Shown: positions 1-6,597, counted from the first letter of the stretch. The stretch is 11,773 nt of DNA from Clostridiales bacterium (GCA_024695545.1 JAILHZ010000165.1:1-11773), one strand, 5' to 3'. Made by a program: numbers and translations. Notes: generated by a model not told the origin, from the letters alone.

Positions 1-503
1 AGTGAGACGGAGACGTTATTCTCCGTCATGTTCATTCGCCCGGCGATGTCCTTGACGCTGTCGGAGTACCAGTAGCGGCAGACGAAGATCTTCCGCTTTT
101 CCGAGGGCAGGGATGCGAGAAAATCATTGATGACAGAGAGCAGTTCTTTTCGATAAAGCTCACTGTCCGCGGATTCAGATCCCGCGATCACCTCGCTCAA
201 TTCGTCGAGTACTAATGGAAGGTTTCCGCCGCCGCGCTTCTCCGCGTGTTCCTTATTGAAACGGTTCAGTGCGAGATTACGCGTGATCCTGCCGAGAAAC
301 GGAGGCAGTACCGTCGGCCTTTTCGGCGGAATGGAATTCCAGGTAGCAAGATAGGTGTCGTTGACGCACTCTTCCGCGTCTTCCGGGCTCGTCAGAATGT
401 TCCTGGCGATCGCATGACAATAGCGGCCGTACATGCTTGACACGGCTTCTATGGCTTTTTCGCTTCTGTCCCAGAACAGCTGGACTATGGTGACGTCATC
501 CAT
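1..503 (-). CDS. ECF-type RNA polymerase sigma factor, partial (C-terminus beyond window edge)
   Basis: This is an open frame of 167 codons starting at the ATG complementary to 501-503 and running off the left edge without a stop. The start is set by a GGGGG Shine-Dalgarno stretch about 9 nt upstream. Residues about 5-75 form sigma region 2, with the segment EDAEECVNDTYLATWNSIPP and then FLGRITRNLALNRFNK. Residues about 120-167 are region 4, including LPSEKRKIFVCRYWYSDSV and the start of the DNA-binding helix-turn-helix (DIAGRMNMTENNVSVSL). This sequence type is common among small clostridial ECF sigma factors, which often pair with a membrane anti-sigma factor encoded directly downstream. 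That gene would lie outside the window. It would direct RNA polymerase to a small stress- or envelope-related regulon, but the inducing signal cannot be told. The family call is very secure. Confidence 0.95.
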   Translation of the reverse strand, partial: MDDVTIVQLFWDRSEKAIEAVSSMYGRYCHAIARNILTSPEDAEECVNDTYLATWNSIPPKRPTVLPPFLGRITRNLALNRFNKEHAEKRGGGNLPLVLDELSEVIAGSESADSELYRKELLSVINDFLASLPSEKRKIFVCRYWYSDSVKDIAGRMNMTENNVSVS

Positions 504-527
504 CTTCGGCTACCCCCTTCGTACATA

Positions 528-555
528 TTAACAGATTACGAAAGGGAATCTTACA
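528..555 (-). promoter_or_regulatory. Candidate (possibly autoregulated) promoter of the ECF sigma gene
   Basis: On the minus strand TGTAAG (complement of 550-555) is followed after 16 bp by TGTTAA (528-533), about 25 bp before the sigma start codon. TGTAA-type -35 boxes occur upstream of self-regulated clostridial ECF sigma genes. This is a visual match only, and the -10 half is weak. The 90-bp gap after the lipoprotein gene holds no convincing terminator, so read-through from that gene is also possible. Confidence 0.3.
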
Positions 556-593
556 GGGAGCCGGAGGATTATTTTAGAAATGTTTTATGTGGA

Positions 594-1847
594 TTATGCT
601 ATGTAGCAGCTTTCCCCGATGAGATCGAGAAGTGCGTCGAGGGAATCCACGTCGATCTTATTGTCATTTCTGCTACGCATGTAGATGTAGTAACGTGTGC
701 CGTCGATCGTGAAAACGAATTCCTGCAGGCCGGAAGCTGTGTTTTCGCGCATCTGCATACCGTTTACGTCCACCCAGTCCGTGTCGTTAGTGCTTTTCGC
801 AAGATAAGAGTCGTCCGGATCGGGCACGATGGTGCAGGTTTCAATCACGGAGTCTTCTGTTGTTTCCGGACGGATACTTTTGCCGCCGACACTCCGCAGA
901 TGGTCAAAACTTGTAATATGCTTTCCGCCGAGGATCGGGGTGTTCACGAGCTTGTCGTAGATATACGGTTCGTCGAAGTCATCCGGGCTCAGGTGGTCAA
1001 AGAGGATCTCGGAGTAATGAACAAAATTCTGACGGTCCTGATCCGTCACATCATCTTTGCCGGAATAGTTCCGGAATACTGTATAAAACAGCTTTCCGTC
1101 GAGGGTTCTGGCATAGTAGAGACTCTCGTTGCTTTTGTTACCGCCGTAAATCTCAGCAACTGTGGCAAAGACGTGGTCGTCTTCCAGTTCGACGATCGTG
1201 ACCTGCGGCGCATTCGGATCTTCCGGGTCATAGTATCCCATGTTGCCGACATAGATCTGGCCGAGGTCGTCCGCGAATCGGGTGAGAGAAGTGTAGTCGG
1301 GTTTCTTAAGGTATGCGTAAGTGACCGTGCCATCGATCGCTTTTCCGTCTGCTCCGAGAAAGTAAACGGTGTTACTGTTCTGGAAGAGGCTGCTTCCATA
1401 GTCTGCGCAGTAAAACTCGTGGCTCATCTGGAGCTCGTCGCAAGCTTTGTAGATCAGGGTCGAGTGGTCCACGATGAAGGCATATTTCTGCGTTGCTTCT
1501 TCAAGTGTGTACGCATCCTTCAGATCGCGGGACGGATCCCAGTACACGATGTTTTCCGGAAGATCCGGCTCATCGGACATTACGCGGGTCCCCGTCGGAA
1601 CGACCAGATCGAAAGAGTGCCTGTTCAGTGTATGCGGTGTGGCTTGCGTGATACCCGAGGAATCTTCAGTGCAATCTTCAGTGCAACTGTGATTCGCCGG
1701 ATCCTCAGATTCTTCCTCACTATGACTCGGAATGGTCAGATCCCATGAGGATTCCTCTGTTTTTTCAGTTTTTTTGCATCCCGTCATGGGGAACAGAGTC
1801 GCCAGGGAAAGAAGAGCTGCCATTAAAATTCTTGTTTTCATTTTCAT
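594..1847 (-). CDS. Secreted lipoprotein of unknown function
   Basis: The 417-residue product begins with a lipoprotein signal peptide: basic MKMKTR, a hydrophobic stretch at about 7-20, and a lipobox-like MTGC with lipidated Cys24. A Ser/Glu/Asp-rich tether follows (about 25-70) with a small SCTEDC element. The remaining ~340 residues are hydrophilic, mixed alpha/beta and without transmembrane segments, so the protein should sit outside the membrane. The C-terminal ~60 residues (WVDVNGMQMREN, then a TRYYIYMRSRND strand and a final helix) loosely recall the DUF4367-like domain of clostridial envelope proteins, but this is only an impression. The start has GAGGT 7 nt upstream; a second ATG two codons later is possible but less well spaced. 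It lies directly upstream of the ECF sigma gene on the same strand, which hints at envelope sensing. The function is unknown. Confidence 0.85.
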   Translation of the reverse strand: MKMKTRILMAALLSLATLFPMTGCKKTEKTEESSWDLTIPSHSEEESEDPANHSCTEDCTEDSSGITQATPHTLNRHSFDLVVPTGTRVMSDEPDLPENIVYWDPSRDLKDAYTLEEATQKYAFIVDHSTLIYKACDELQMSHEFYCADYGSSLFQNSNTVYFLGADGKAIDGTVTYAYLKKPDYTSLTRFADDLGQIYVGNMGYYDPEDPNAPQVTIVELEDDHVFATVAEIYGGNKSNESLYYARTLDGKLFYTVFRNYSGKDDVTDQDRQNFVHYSEILFDHLSPDDFDEPYIYDKLVNTPILGGKHITSFDHLRSVGGKSIRPETTEDSVIETCTIVPDPDDSYLAKSTNDTDWVDVNGMQMRENTASGLQEFVFTIDGTRYYIYMRSRNDNKIDVDSLDALLDLIGESCYIA

Positions 1848-1917
1848 ACCAAATACCTCGCTTGCATTTTCGCTTTCACCCTCTTAATCAACAAATCTTT
1901 CCTGACCGTCACATCTT

Positions 1918-1923
1918 ATTATA
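1918..1923 (-). promoter_or_regulatory. -10 box of the lipoprotein gene promoter
   Basis: A perfect TATAAT is read on the minus strand about 70 bp before the lipoprotein start codon. No good -35 is visible at 16-18 bp spacing. The place where it would lie is occupied by the GAAAAGCAC/GTGCTTTTC inverted pair at 1933-1960. The promoter may be weak, activator-dependent or built on that element. Confidence 0.45.
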
Positions 1924-1932
1924 ACTTTTTTC

Positions 1933-1960
1933 GAAAAGCACTCGGGGGCGGGTGCTTTTC
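1933..1960. repeat. Inverted pair of the iterated motif (GAAAAGCAC / GTGCTTTTC)
   Basis: GAAAAGCAC (1933-1941) and GTGCTTTTC (1952-1960) form a perfect 9-bp inverted repeat around a 10-nt G-rich spacer. A third copy of the motif lies just downstream at 1980-1988. The pair lies between divergent genes, upstream of both, so it is not an obvious terminator for either. It could be an operator, a hairpin in an upstream transcript, or simply two copies of the genome-wide element in opposite orientation. Confidence 0.75.
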
Positions 1961-1995
1961 GCGCGGAAAGGGCTGGAGCAAAAGCACTGTCAAAC

Positions 1996-2024
1996 TTGAA
2001 ATAACGCACTTTTTGTGGGATACT
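1996..2024 (+). promoter_or_regulatory. Promoter of ttdAB (sigma-A type)
   Basis: TTGAAA (1996-2001) is followed after a 17-bp spacer by GATACT (2019-2024), 55 bp before the ttdA start codon. The leader that follows contains two overlapping copies of TTTACGCATTTT (2036-2047 and 2046-2057, period 10 bp). Their helical-turn phasing could suit a regulator or simply reflect AT-rich slippage. Confidence 0.55.
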
Positions 2025-2078
2025 TTCTTTGCTTATTTACGCATTTTTACGCATTTTCAAATATCTGGAGGACGCATT

Positions 2079-3005
2079 ATGGATGAATCTTTAAGACAGC
2101 AGTTTGTCCGCACGGTGCAGGATTTCACCGCGATGACGGGCATTTATCTGCCGGATGATGTTGAAAAGAGACTTCGTGAACTTCGCGACAGCGAATCGAT
2201 CGAGAACGCGAAGACGATGTATGACTGCATGATCGAGGATCTCTCGCTTGCCAAGGAACTGCACCGTCCTTTGTGCCAGGACACCGGTGTCCTTCAGTAT
2301 TTTGTCGAGGTCGGAACGGAGTTCCCGTATCTGGCGGATATCGAGGGTGTGCTTGTTGAGGCCGCCCGAAAAGCAACGCTGGAGACGCCTCTGCGTCCGA
2401 ATGTTGTTGAGCCGCTTGGTGAGCACAACACCGGCGATAACACCGGCTACGGTGCGCCGTATATCGAGTACGATCTTGTCCCGGGTTCTTCCGATCTTCG
2501 CCTGCGTATGTATATGGCCGGCGGCGGATGCTCGCTCCCGGGCAGAAGTAAGGTCCTGATGCCGCTCGAGGGCGTCGAGGGCGTCAAGAAGTTTGTTTAC
2601 CAGACGATTCTGGACTGGGGTGTAAATGCCTGCCCGCCGCTCTGCATCGGTATTGGTCTGGGCACCTGCGCGGCCACATCCGCGATGCTTTCCAAGAAGG
2701 CGCTGCTCCGTCCGATCGGCACACGTTCGCAGTATCCGGAAGTTGCCAAGCTTGAAGATGAGATCCAGGCGGGTCTCGATTCTCTGGGTATCGCGCCTCT
2801 GGGATTCGGCGGAAGCCACACTGTCCTGAACGTAAATATCGAGGCGGCAGCCCATCACCCGGCAACGCTGGGCGTCGGTATCACGACCGGCTGCTGGGCT
2901 ACAAGAAGAGGCGAGATCATCATCCACAAGGATCTCACTTCTGAAATTATTTCCCATAAAAAAGCACTCACCGCTGCGGCGGACGCGAAGAATGAGGAGG
3001 TGTAA
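2079..3005 (+). CDS. ttdA: Class I hydro-lyase alpha subunit, L(+)-tartrate dehydratase (or fumarase) type
   Basis: The 308-residue product is the iron-sulfur subunit of a two-subunit class I hydro-lyase, which binds a [4Fe-4S] cluster and dehydrates a 2-hydroxy dicarboxylate (L-tartrate to oxaloacetate, or malate/fumarate). The likely cluster ligands are Cys66 (LCQDTG), Cys185 (NACPP) and Cys272 (TTGCWATRRG). The 119-residue gap between the first two equals that of structurally known class I fumarase. YMAGGGCSLPGRSKVLMP (145-162) and LLRPIG (209-214) resemble E. coli TtdA more than fumarase alpha chains, as does the length (E. coli TtdA is about 303 residues). The start is the ATG at 2079, with GGAGG at 2067-2071. 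The frame is open further upstream to 2013, but that ATG has no ribosome site and overlaps the promoter. The enzyme is cytoplasmic and oxygen-sensitive. Substrate choice is inference; no tartrate transporter is present in the window. Confidence 0.9.
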   Translation: MDESLRQQFVRTVQDFTAMTGIYLPDDVEKRLRELRDSESIENAKTMYDCMIEDLSLAKELHRPLCQDTGVLQYFVEVGTEFPYLADIEGVLVEAARKATLETPLRPNVVEPLGEHNTGDNTGYGAPYIEYDLVPGSSDLRLRMYMAGGGCSLPGRSKVLMPLEGVEGVKKFVYQTILDWGVNACPPLCIGIGLGTCAATSAMLSKKALLRPIGTRSQYPEVAKLEDEIQAGLDSLGIAPLGFGGSHTVLNVNIEAAAHHPATLGVGITTGCWATRRGEIIIHKDLTSEIISHKKALTAAADAKNEEV

Positions 3006-3008
3006 GAC

Positions 3009-3593
3009 ATGAAGAAGGTTTTAACTACTCCTGTTACATATGATCAGATCAAGGATCTCCGCATCGGGGATACCGTGTACCTTACAGGTATGCTCGCGAC
3101 TTGCCGTGACAGCGGCCACAAGAGAGTCGTTCAGGAAAAGGTAATGCCTGAGAACTTTGAGTTCAAGGACGGCGCGATCATCCACGCCGGCCCGATCGTC
3201 GGAAAGGACGAGAACGGCAAGCAGTTCATGGTTTCCATCGGACCGACAACGAGCCGCCGTATGGAAGCTGCGGAAGCAGACTTCATCGAGCAGACAGGTA
3301 TCCGTGTGATCATCGGTAAGGGCGGTATGCTCGAGAAGACCACAGAGGCCTGCAAGAAGTTCGGTGCGATCCACTGTGCATATCCGGGCGGATGTGCTGT
3401 TGTTGCCGCTCAGGAAGTTGAAGAGCTCCAGGGCGTGGAGTGGATGGACCTTGGCATGCCGGAGGCCCTGTGGATCATGAAGGTAAAGGAATTCGGTCCG
3501 CTGGTCGTATCCATTGACACAGAGGGCAATAACCTCTTCGAGAACAATACGAAGATCTTTAAAGAGAGATTTGATAAGCTGCTGGAGAAGTGA
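3009..3593 (+). CDS. ttdB: Class I hydro-lyase beta subunit, L(+)-tartrate dehydratase (or fumarase) type
   Basis: The 194-residue product is the partner subunit that completes the active site of the alpha/beta hydro-lyase. It matches the length of E. coli TtdB (about 200) and follows it almost throughout: MKKVLTTPV, DLRIGDTVYLTG (16-27), TCRDSGHKR (31-39), HAGPIV (59-64), GPTTSRRM (78-85), GKGGM (103-107), LGMPEALW (148-155) and KEFGPLVVSID (160-170). It starts 3 bp after the ttdA stop, and its GAGGAGG ribosome site overlaps the last codons of ttdA, so the two are translationally coupled and made in equal amounts. No further gene follows on this strand. The family is certain; tartrate rather than fumarate as substrate is a preference based on similarity. 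Confidence 0.92.
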   Translation: MKKVLTTPVTYDQIKDLRIGDTVYLTGMLATCRDSGHKRVVQEKVMPENFEFKDGAIIHAGPIVGKDENGKQFMVSIGPTTSRRMEAAEADFIEQTGIRVIIGKGGMLEKTTEACKKFGAIHCAYPGGCAVVAAQEVEELQGVEWMDLGMPEALWIMKVKEFGPLVVSIDTEGNNLFENNTKIFKERFDKLLEK

Positions 3594-3712
3594 TTTTCCC
3601 GCATGGTCGCGGGCTGCTGCGTGGCGCGTGGCGCGTGGCGTCGGTTGCCTGCAAAAGTCAATGTAATGGTCAAAGAAAGTGCTTTTTACATTGACCAACA
3701 CTTGAAATAAAC
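3594..3712. other. Intergenic region between convergent ttdB and larC: 7-bp tandem repeat and hairpin
   Basis: Three perfect copies of GCGTGGC lie head to tail at 3619-3639. Next comes a perfect 10-bp inverted repeat, GTCAATGTAA (3657-3666) and TTACATTGAC (3686-3695), with a 19-nt loop that carries one copy of AGTGCTTTT (3678-3686). The hairpin lies between two gene 3' ends and could slow transcription from either side, but the stem is AT-rich and has no clean U-tract, so an intrinsic terminator call would be weak. Confidence 0.6.
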
Positions 3713-5038
3713 TTAGTCTTTCAGTTCATCAGAAAGCTTCTTTTCAACCTCGGCGATGCTGAGGTTGTTTTCTTTTGCGATGCGCGCGAGATCTTCGTAC
3801 TCGGCTTTCTTTCTGGTCACGCCATACCCGGAGGAGACTTTCACGCGGACGCGGCCGAATGAGGTGTCCACTTCATAGATGCGTCTGTCGAGCGTGTAGC
3901 GCTGCATGAGCGTCTCGCGGACCCCGATCGTGGTCGTGTACTTGAAAAGCAGCTTTACGAATTTCTCCTTGTCTTCGGGCTTGCAGAGAACGCGCAGAAG
4001 GATGCCCGGACGGGACTTCTTCATGCCGCAGGGAACGGTGAATACTTCGTTGGCGCCTGCTTCGAAAAGCCGCTCCATCGCAAAGCCGACAGCTTCGCCG
4101 GTCATGTCATCCACATTGCAAGACAGCTCGATGATGTCGCCGTTGGATGAAAAAGCACTAGCCTTGGCTGATGCCGGCGCGCTTTCTGCAGCCGCAGATG
4201 AATCTGCAACAGAATACGCGGAAGATGTGACGGATTTGCCGGTTTCCTCGCAGGATTCGCCGATCATCACGCGTACGCAGTTAGCTCTCGGGAAGTCTTT
4301 TTTACCCATGCCGTAGCCGATGGCGGAAGTCTTCATCATAGGCTGCTTTCCGAAGCCAGTCGCAAAGTGCTTAAGAAGCGCAGCGCCAGTCGGTGTGCAG
4401 AGTTCGCCGCTGATATCGGCGCTGTAAGTCGGGATGCCCTGAAGGATCTGCGCCGTTGCCGGAGCGGGGACAGGAAGGATGCCGTGTGCGCACTTCACTG
4501 TGCCGGATCCAACATGGATCGGAGAAACGATCACTTCGTCCGGAGCGAGTTTTTTCATGAGGAGACATACTGCCGTGATGTCGGCGACAGCGTCCATTGA
4601 ACCGACTTCGTGGAAGTGGATCTGATCGACGGGCTGGCCGTGTACGTGGCTCTCTGCCTCAGCGATCTCCTGATAGACTGCCAGAACATCCAGTGCGACT
4701 GAAGTCGGGAGCTTCATGTGATCGCCGACGATATGCTCGATGTCGTGCATGCTGCTGTGGTGATGGGAATGACCATGCTCATGAGCGTGATGATGGTGGT
4801 GGTCGTGGTCCTCGCAGCCGCAGCCTTCTTCTTCGCCGTTGACGGTCACGGTCATGTGTGTGCCGGTGATGCCGCACTTGACGGAGGGCTCTGCGGAGTA
4901 CTCAACTCCGGGGATGCCGCGTGAATTCAGCTTCGCGATAAAGGCTTCGCGCTCTTCCTTGGGAAGAAGCTCGAGAAGGGCTGCGCTCAGCATGTCGCCC
5001 GCAGCGCCCATGGAACAGTCGATGTAGAGAACCTTCAT
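3713..5038 (-). CDS. larC: Nickel-pincer cofactor biosynthesis protein LarC (nickel insertase), full-length fusion
   Basis: The 441-residue product inserts nickel into the pincer nucleotide with CTP hydrolysis, the last step in making the cofactor of lactate-racemase-type enzymes. The N-terminal LarC1 part opens with YIDCSMGAAGDM (5-16). A His-rich loop follows (about 77-107, with HDHHHHHAHEHGH), a likely nickel store or sensor. It continues with HFHEVGSMDAVADI (141-154) and GELCTPTGAALLKHF. A low-complexity Ser/Ala linker (about 262-299) leads to LarC2 (300-441), with SCNVDDMTGEA (306-316) and SSGYGVTRKKAEYED (402-416). In Lactiplantibacillus plantarum the two halves are joined by programmed frameshifting; here they are one continuous frame. 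The ATG overlaps the larB stop as ATGA, with GGAGG inside the larB end, so translation is coupled. A copy of AGTGCTTTT falls in the linker at 4151-4159. Confidence 0.95.
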   Translation of the reverse strand: MKVLYIDCSMGAAGDMLSAALLELLPKEEREAFIAKLNSRGIPGVEYSAEPSVKCGITGTHMTVTVNGEEEGCGCEDHDHHHHHAHEHGHSHHHSSMHDIEHIVGDHMKLPTSVALDVLAVYQEIAEAESHVHGQPVDQIHFHEVGSMDAVADITAVCLLMKKLAPDEVIVSPIHVGSGTVKCAHGILPVPAPATAQILQGIPTYSADISGELCTPTGAALLKHFATGFGKQPMMKTSAIGYGMGKKDFPRANCVRVMIGESCEETGKSVTSSAYSVADSSAAAESAPASAKASAFSSNGDIIELSCNVDDMTGEAVGFAMERLFEAGANEVFTVPCGMKKSRPGILLRVLCKPEDKEKFVKLLFKYTTTIGVRETLMQRYTLDRRIYEVDTSFGRVRVKVSSGYGVTRKKAEYEDLARIAKENNLSIAEVEKKLSDELKD

Positions 5039-5790
5039 TTCTTTGCCTCCATATGGTTGATCATGCCGGCCAGATAACCGGCGCCGAAGCCGTTGTCGAT
5101 GTTGACGACGGACACGCCGCTGGCGCAGGAATTGAGCATCGAGAGAAGTGCGGACAGGCCTTCAAAGGAAGCGCCGTATCCGACGGAAGTAGGGACGGCG
5201 ATGACCGGGCAGTCGGCAAGCCCGCCAATGACACTGGCGAGCGCGCCCTCCATACCGGCGATCGCGATGATGACGCTCGCGGACATGATCTCTTCCTTGT
5301 GCGCGAGAAGACGGTGCAGACCGGCAACTCCCACATCGTAGAGGCGGAGAACCTCGTTGCCCATGCTCTCTGCGGTGATCGCGGCTTCTTCCGCGACAGG
5401 GATGTCGCTGGTACCGCCAGTCGCGACGACGATCCTGCCGATGCCGTCTGCCGCAGGAAAAGCACCGTAGAATCCGATGCGTGCGTCTTTGTAATACGTG
5501 ATATCGTGTGCGGCTTTCACAAGCTCAGCCGCTTCCTCGGAGAGGCGGGTGATCAGGATCCGTTCCTGGCCGTTTTCGATCATGGATTTCATGATGCCGA
5601 TGATCTGCTCAGGTGTTTTTCCCGCACCGTAAATTACCTCGGAGACACCCTGACGGATCCCTCTGTGGTGGTCGACCTTGGCATATCCGAGGTCATCAAA
5701 AGGCGCGGCCTTCAGCTTCAGAAGTGCTTCTTCCGAAGTGATGTCACCGCGCTCTAATGATTCCAGAATATCTTTAATTCTTGTTTTCAT
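5035..5790 (-). CDS. larB: LarB, nicotinate adenine dinucleotide carboxylase/hydrolase of nickel-pincer cofactor synthesis
   Basis: The 251-residue product catalyses the first step of the pincer pathway: carboxylation of the pyridinium ring of NaAD and cleavage of its phosphoanhydride. The N-terminal helical ~110 residues (DILESLERGDITSEEALLKL) precede a PurE-like domain. Key residues known from L. plantarum LarB are in place: Glu181 in AGMEGALAS and Cys222 in LNSCASGVSVVNIDNGFG, with VPTSVGYGASFEGL between them. The length is normal. The ATG lies inside the end of the preceding membrane-protein gene (17-bp overlap), and only a modest GAGAAAG site precedes it, so translation probably depends on coupling. 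LarE, the sulfur donor needed between LarB and LarC, is absent from the window and must be encoded elsewhere if the pathway is complete. Confidence 0.95.
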   Translation of the reverse strand: MKTRIKDILESLERGDITSEEALLKLKAAPFDDLGYAKVDHHRGIRQGVSEVIYGAGKTPEQIIGIMKSMIENGQERILITRLSEEAAELVKAAHDITYYKDARIGFYGAFPAADGIGRIVVATGGTSDIPVAEEAAITAESMGNEVLRLYDVGVAGLHRLLAHKEEIMSASVIIAIAGMEGALASVIGGLADCPVIAVPTSVGYGASFEGLSALLSMLNSCASGVSVVNIDNGFGAGYLAGMINHMEAKK

Positions 5791-6097
5791 TCTTTCTCAA
5801 AGCATTCTTGAGGACGCCCTTAGGATCCTTGACCAGAAGAACTACGAGCCAGATGATCAGACCCAGAGCTACAACGGTCAGGCCGAGGAAAGAGTCATTG
5901 ATCATGTCAGCTGTTTCCGGCTGGAAGAAAGCTTCTTTCAGCTCCGCGTACTCGAAGATGGCGTCGACCATCCACATGAGGGAAGCGCCCCAGTACATCA
6001 GTGCCAGAGTTCCGACTTTCCATTCGTCCTTCGGAGCGTTCTTGTACCATACGATCGTTGCGATGATTGCAGCAAATACAGAAATCAGTAAAGTCAT
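5774..6097 (-). CDS. Small membrane protein in the larBC operon, function unknown
   Basis: The 107-residue product has three predicted membrane helices at about 2-17, 28-50 and 69-89. Aromatic residues cluster in the second (ALMYWGASLMWMVDAIFEY), and the tail is basic (KDPKGVLKNALRKNENKN). It starts with GAGGTG 5 nt upstream, 9 bp after the previous gene's stop. Its last 17 bp overlap larB, so it is co-expressed with the nickel-pincer genes. I do not recognise a named family. Position alone suggests a role linked to LarBC, such as nickel or hydroxy-acid movement. Acidic or polar residues inside helix 2 (Asp45, Glu49) would fit a transport or metal role, but this is inference. Confidence 0.8.
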   Translation of the reverse strand: MTLLISVFAAIIATIVWYKNAPKDEWKVGTLALMYWGASLMWMVDAIFEYAELKEAFFQPETADMINDSFLGLTVVALGLIIWLVVLLVKDPKGVLKNALRKNENKN

Positions 6098-6106
6098 GCG
6101 GTCACC

Positions 6107-6532
6107 TCATTTATTCTCTTCAATTGTTTCTTCAACGAGAACCTTAGTGGTCTTGCCGGCACGCTTCTCGAGACGGGAAGATACGACGACCATACCGACC
6201 CATACTGCGGTTACGAGAAGAGCCATGGTTACACCGACGGTGGACATCTCGTGGAGCATCTCCGCGCGGTCAGCAGAATCGGTAGCTGCCGTCAGAAACG
6301 GGAACCACGGAACTACTTCGCCGTGCCATACGTGCTCGAGTGCCAGAAGTGCGGAACCGCCCCAGAGCATGTTATTGAGCCAGCCCAGTTTTCTGGAGAA
6401 ACGGGATTTCTCAATGATTTTACCAGATCCGCTCTCGTGGTGGATCTCCATATTCTTTTCCTTAGAAGCAAGGACTTTCTGAGCAATCGTTGTTACGATC
6501 GCTTCTGCGGTAGGAACTAAAAAACAAGCCAT
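6107..6532 (-). CDS. Small membrane protein with EHxxHGE motif, first gene of the larBC operon, function unknown
   Basis: The 141-residue product has an N-terminal hydrophobic segment (about 2-20), a hydrophilic loop rich in Lys, Glu and His (about 21-48), a membrane segment at about 50-68 and another at about 97-117, with a charged tail. The striking part is LLALEHVWHGEVVPWFPFLTA (from about 62): Glu66, His67, His70 and Glu72 cluster at a membrane edge, and His94 follows in MLHEM. Such a cluster could bind a metal. GGAGGT sits 6 nt before the ATG. It is the promoter-proximal gene of the operon, separated from the next small membrane gene by 9 bp. I cannot name the family. A link to nickel supply for LarC is an inference from location and the His/Glu cluster. 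Confidence 0.8.
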   Translation of the reverse strand: MACFLVPTAEAIVTTIAQKVLASKEKNMEIHHESGSGKIIEKSRFSRKLGWLNNMLWGGSALLALEHVWHGEVVPWFPFLTAATDSADRAEMLHEMSTVGVTMALLVTAVWVGMVVVSSRLEKRAGKTTKVLVEETIEENK

Positions 6533-6567
6533 ACAAGTACCTCCATTTATATGAACTTTGTAAGGAG

Positions 6568-6597
6568 ATTATACTTTCCCCCGAAGTGCTTTTTCAA
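6568..6597 (-). promoter_or_regulatory. Promoter of the larBC operon (sigma-A type)
   Basis: On the minus strand TTGAAA (complement of 6592-6597) is followed after 18 bp by a perfect TATAAT (6568-6573), about 36 bp before the first gene. The iterated motif AAAAGCACT (6585-6593 on the complement) overlaps the last bases of the -35 box and the spacer. Confidence 0.65.

Noticed and set aside
900..1748. A 282-codon plus-strand open frame opposite the lipoprotein gene
   Set aside because: It lies wholly antisense to a gene with a clear lipoprotein signal and ribosome site; it has no Shine-Dalgarno site and no recognisable domain.
2006..2014. GCACTTTTT and other one-mismatch words (2370 AAAAGCAAC, 9552 AAAAGCAGG, 3930s AAAAGCAGC) as further motif copies
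   Set aside because: They miss at least one core base, and near matches of a 9-mer are expected by chance at this sequence length; I counted only exact cores.
2013..2078. Upstream ATG extending TtdA by 22 residues
   Set aside because: It overlaps the predicted -10 box, has no ribosome site, and the ATG at 2079 has GGAGG at the right distance and fits the family length.
2091..2957. A 288-codon minus-strand open frame opposite ttdA
   Set aside because: It is a shadow of the GC-biased codons of ttdA, which is supported by family identity and conserved cysteines; the antisense product is Arg-rich with no domain.
3021..3701. A 226-codon minus-strand open frame opposite ttdB
   Set aside because: It is antisense to a certain gene and has no ribosome site or recognisable domain. 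It reaches into the intergenic hairpin region only because no stop occurs there.
4739..4812. CAT/GTG-rich stretch as a DNA repeat
   Set aside because: It is the codon pattern of the His-rich loop of LarC, a known property of this family, not an independent repeat.
5053..5757. A 234-codon plus-strand open frame opposite larB
   Set aside because: It mirrors larB codons; the product is Asp/Arg-rich, resembles no family, and lacks a start site signal.
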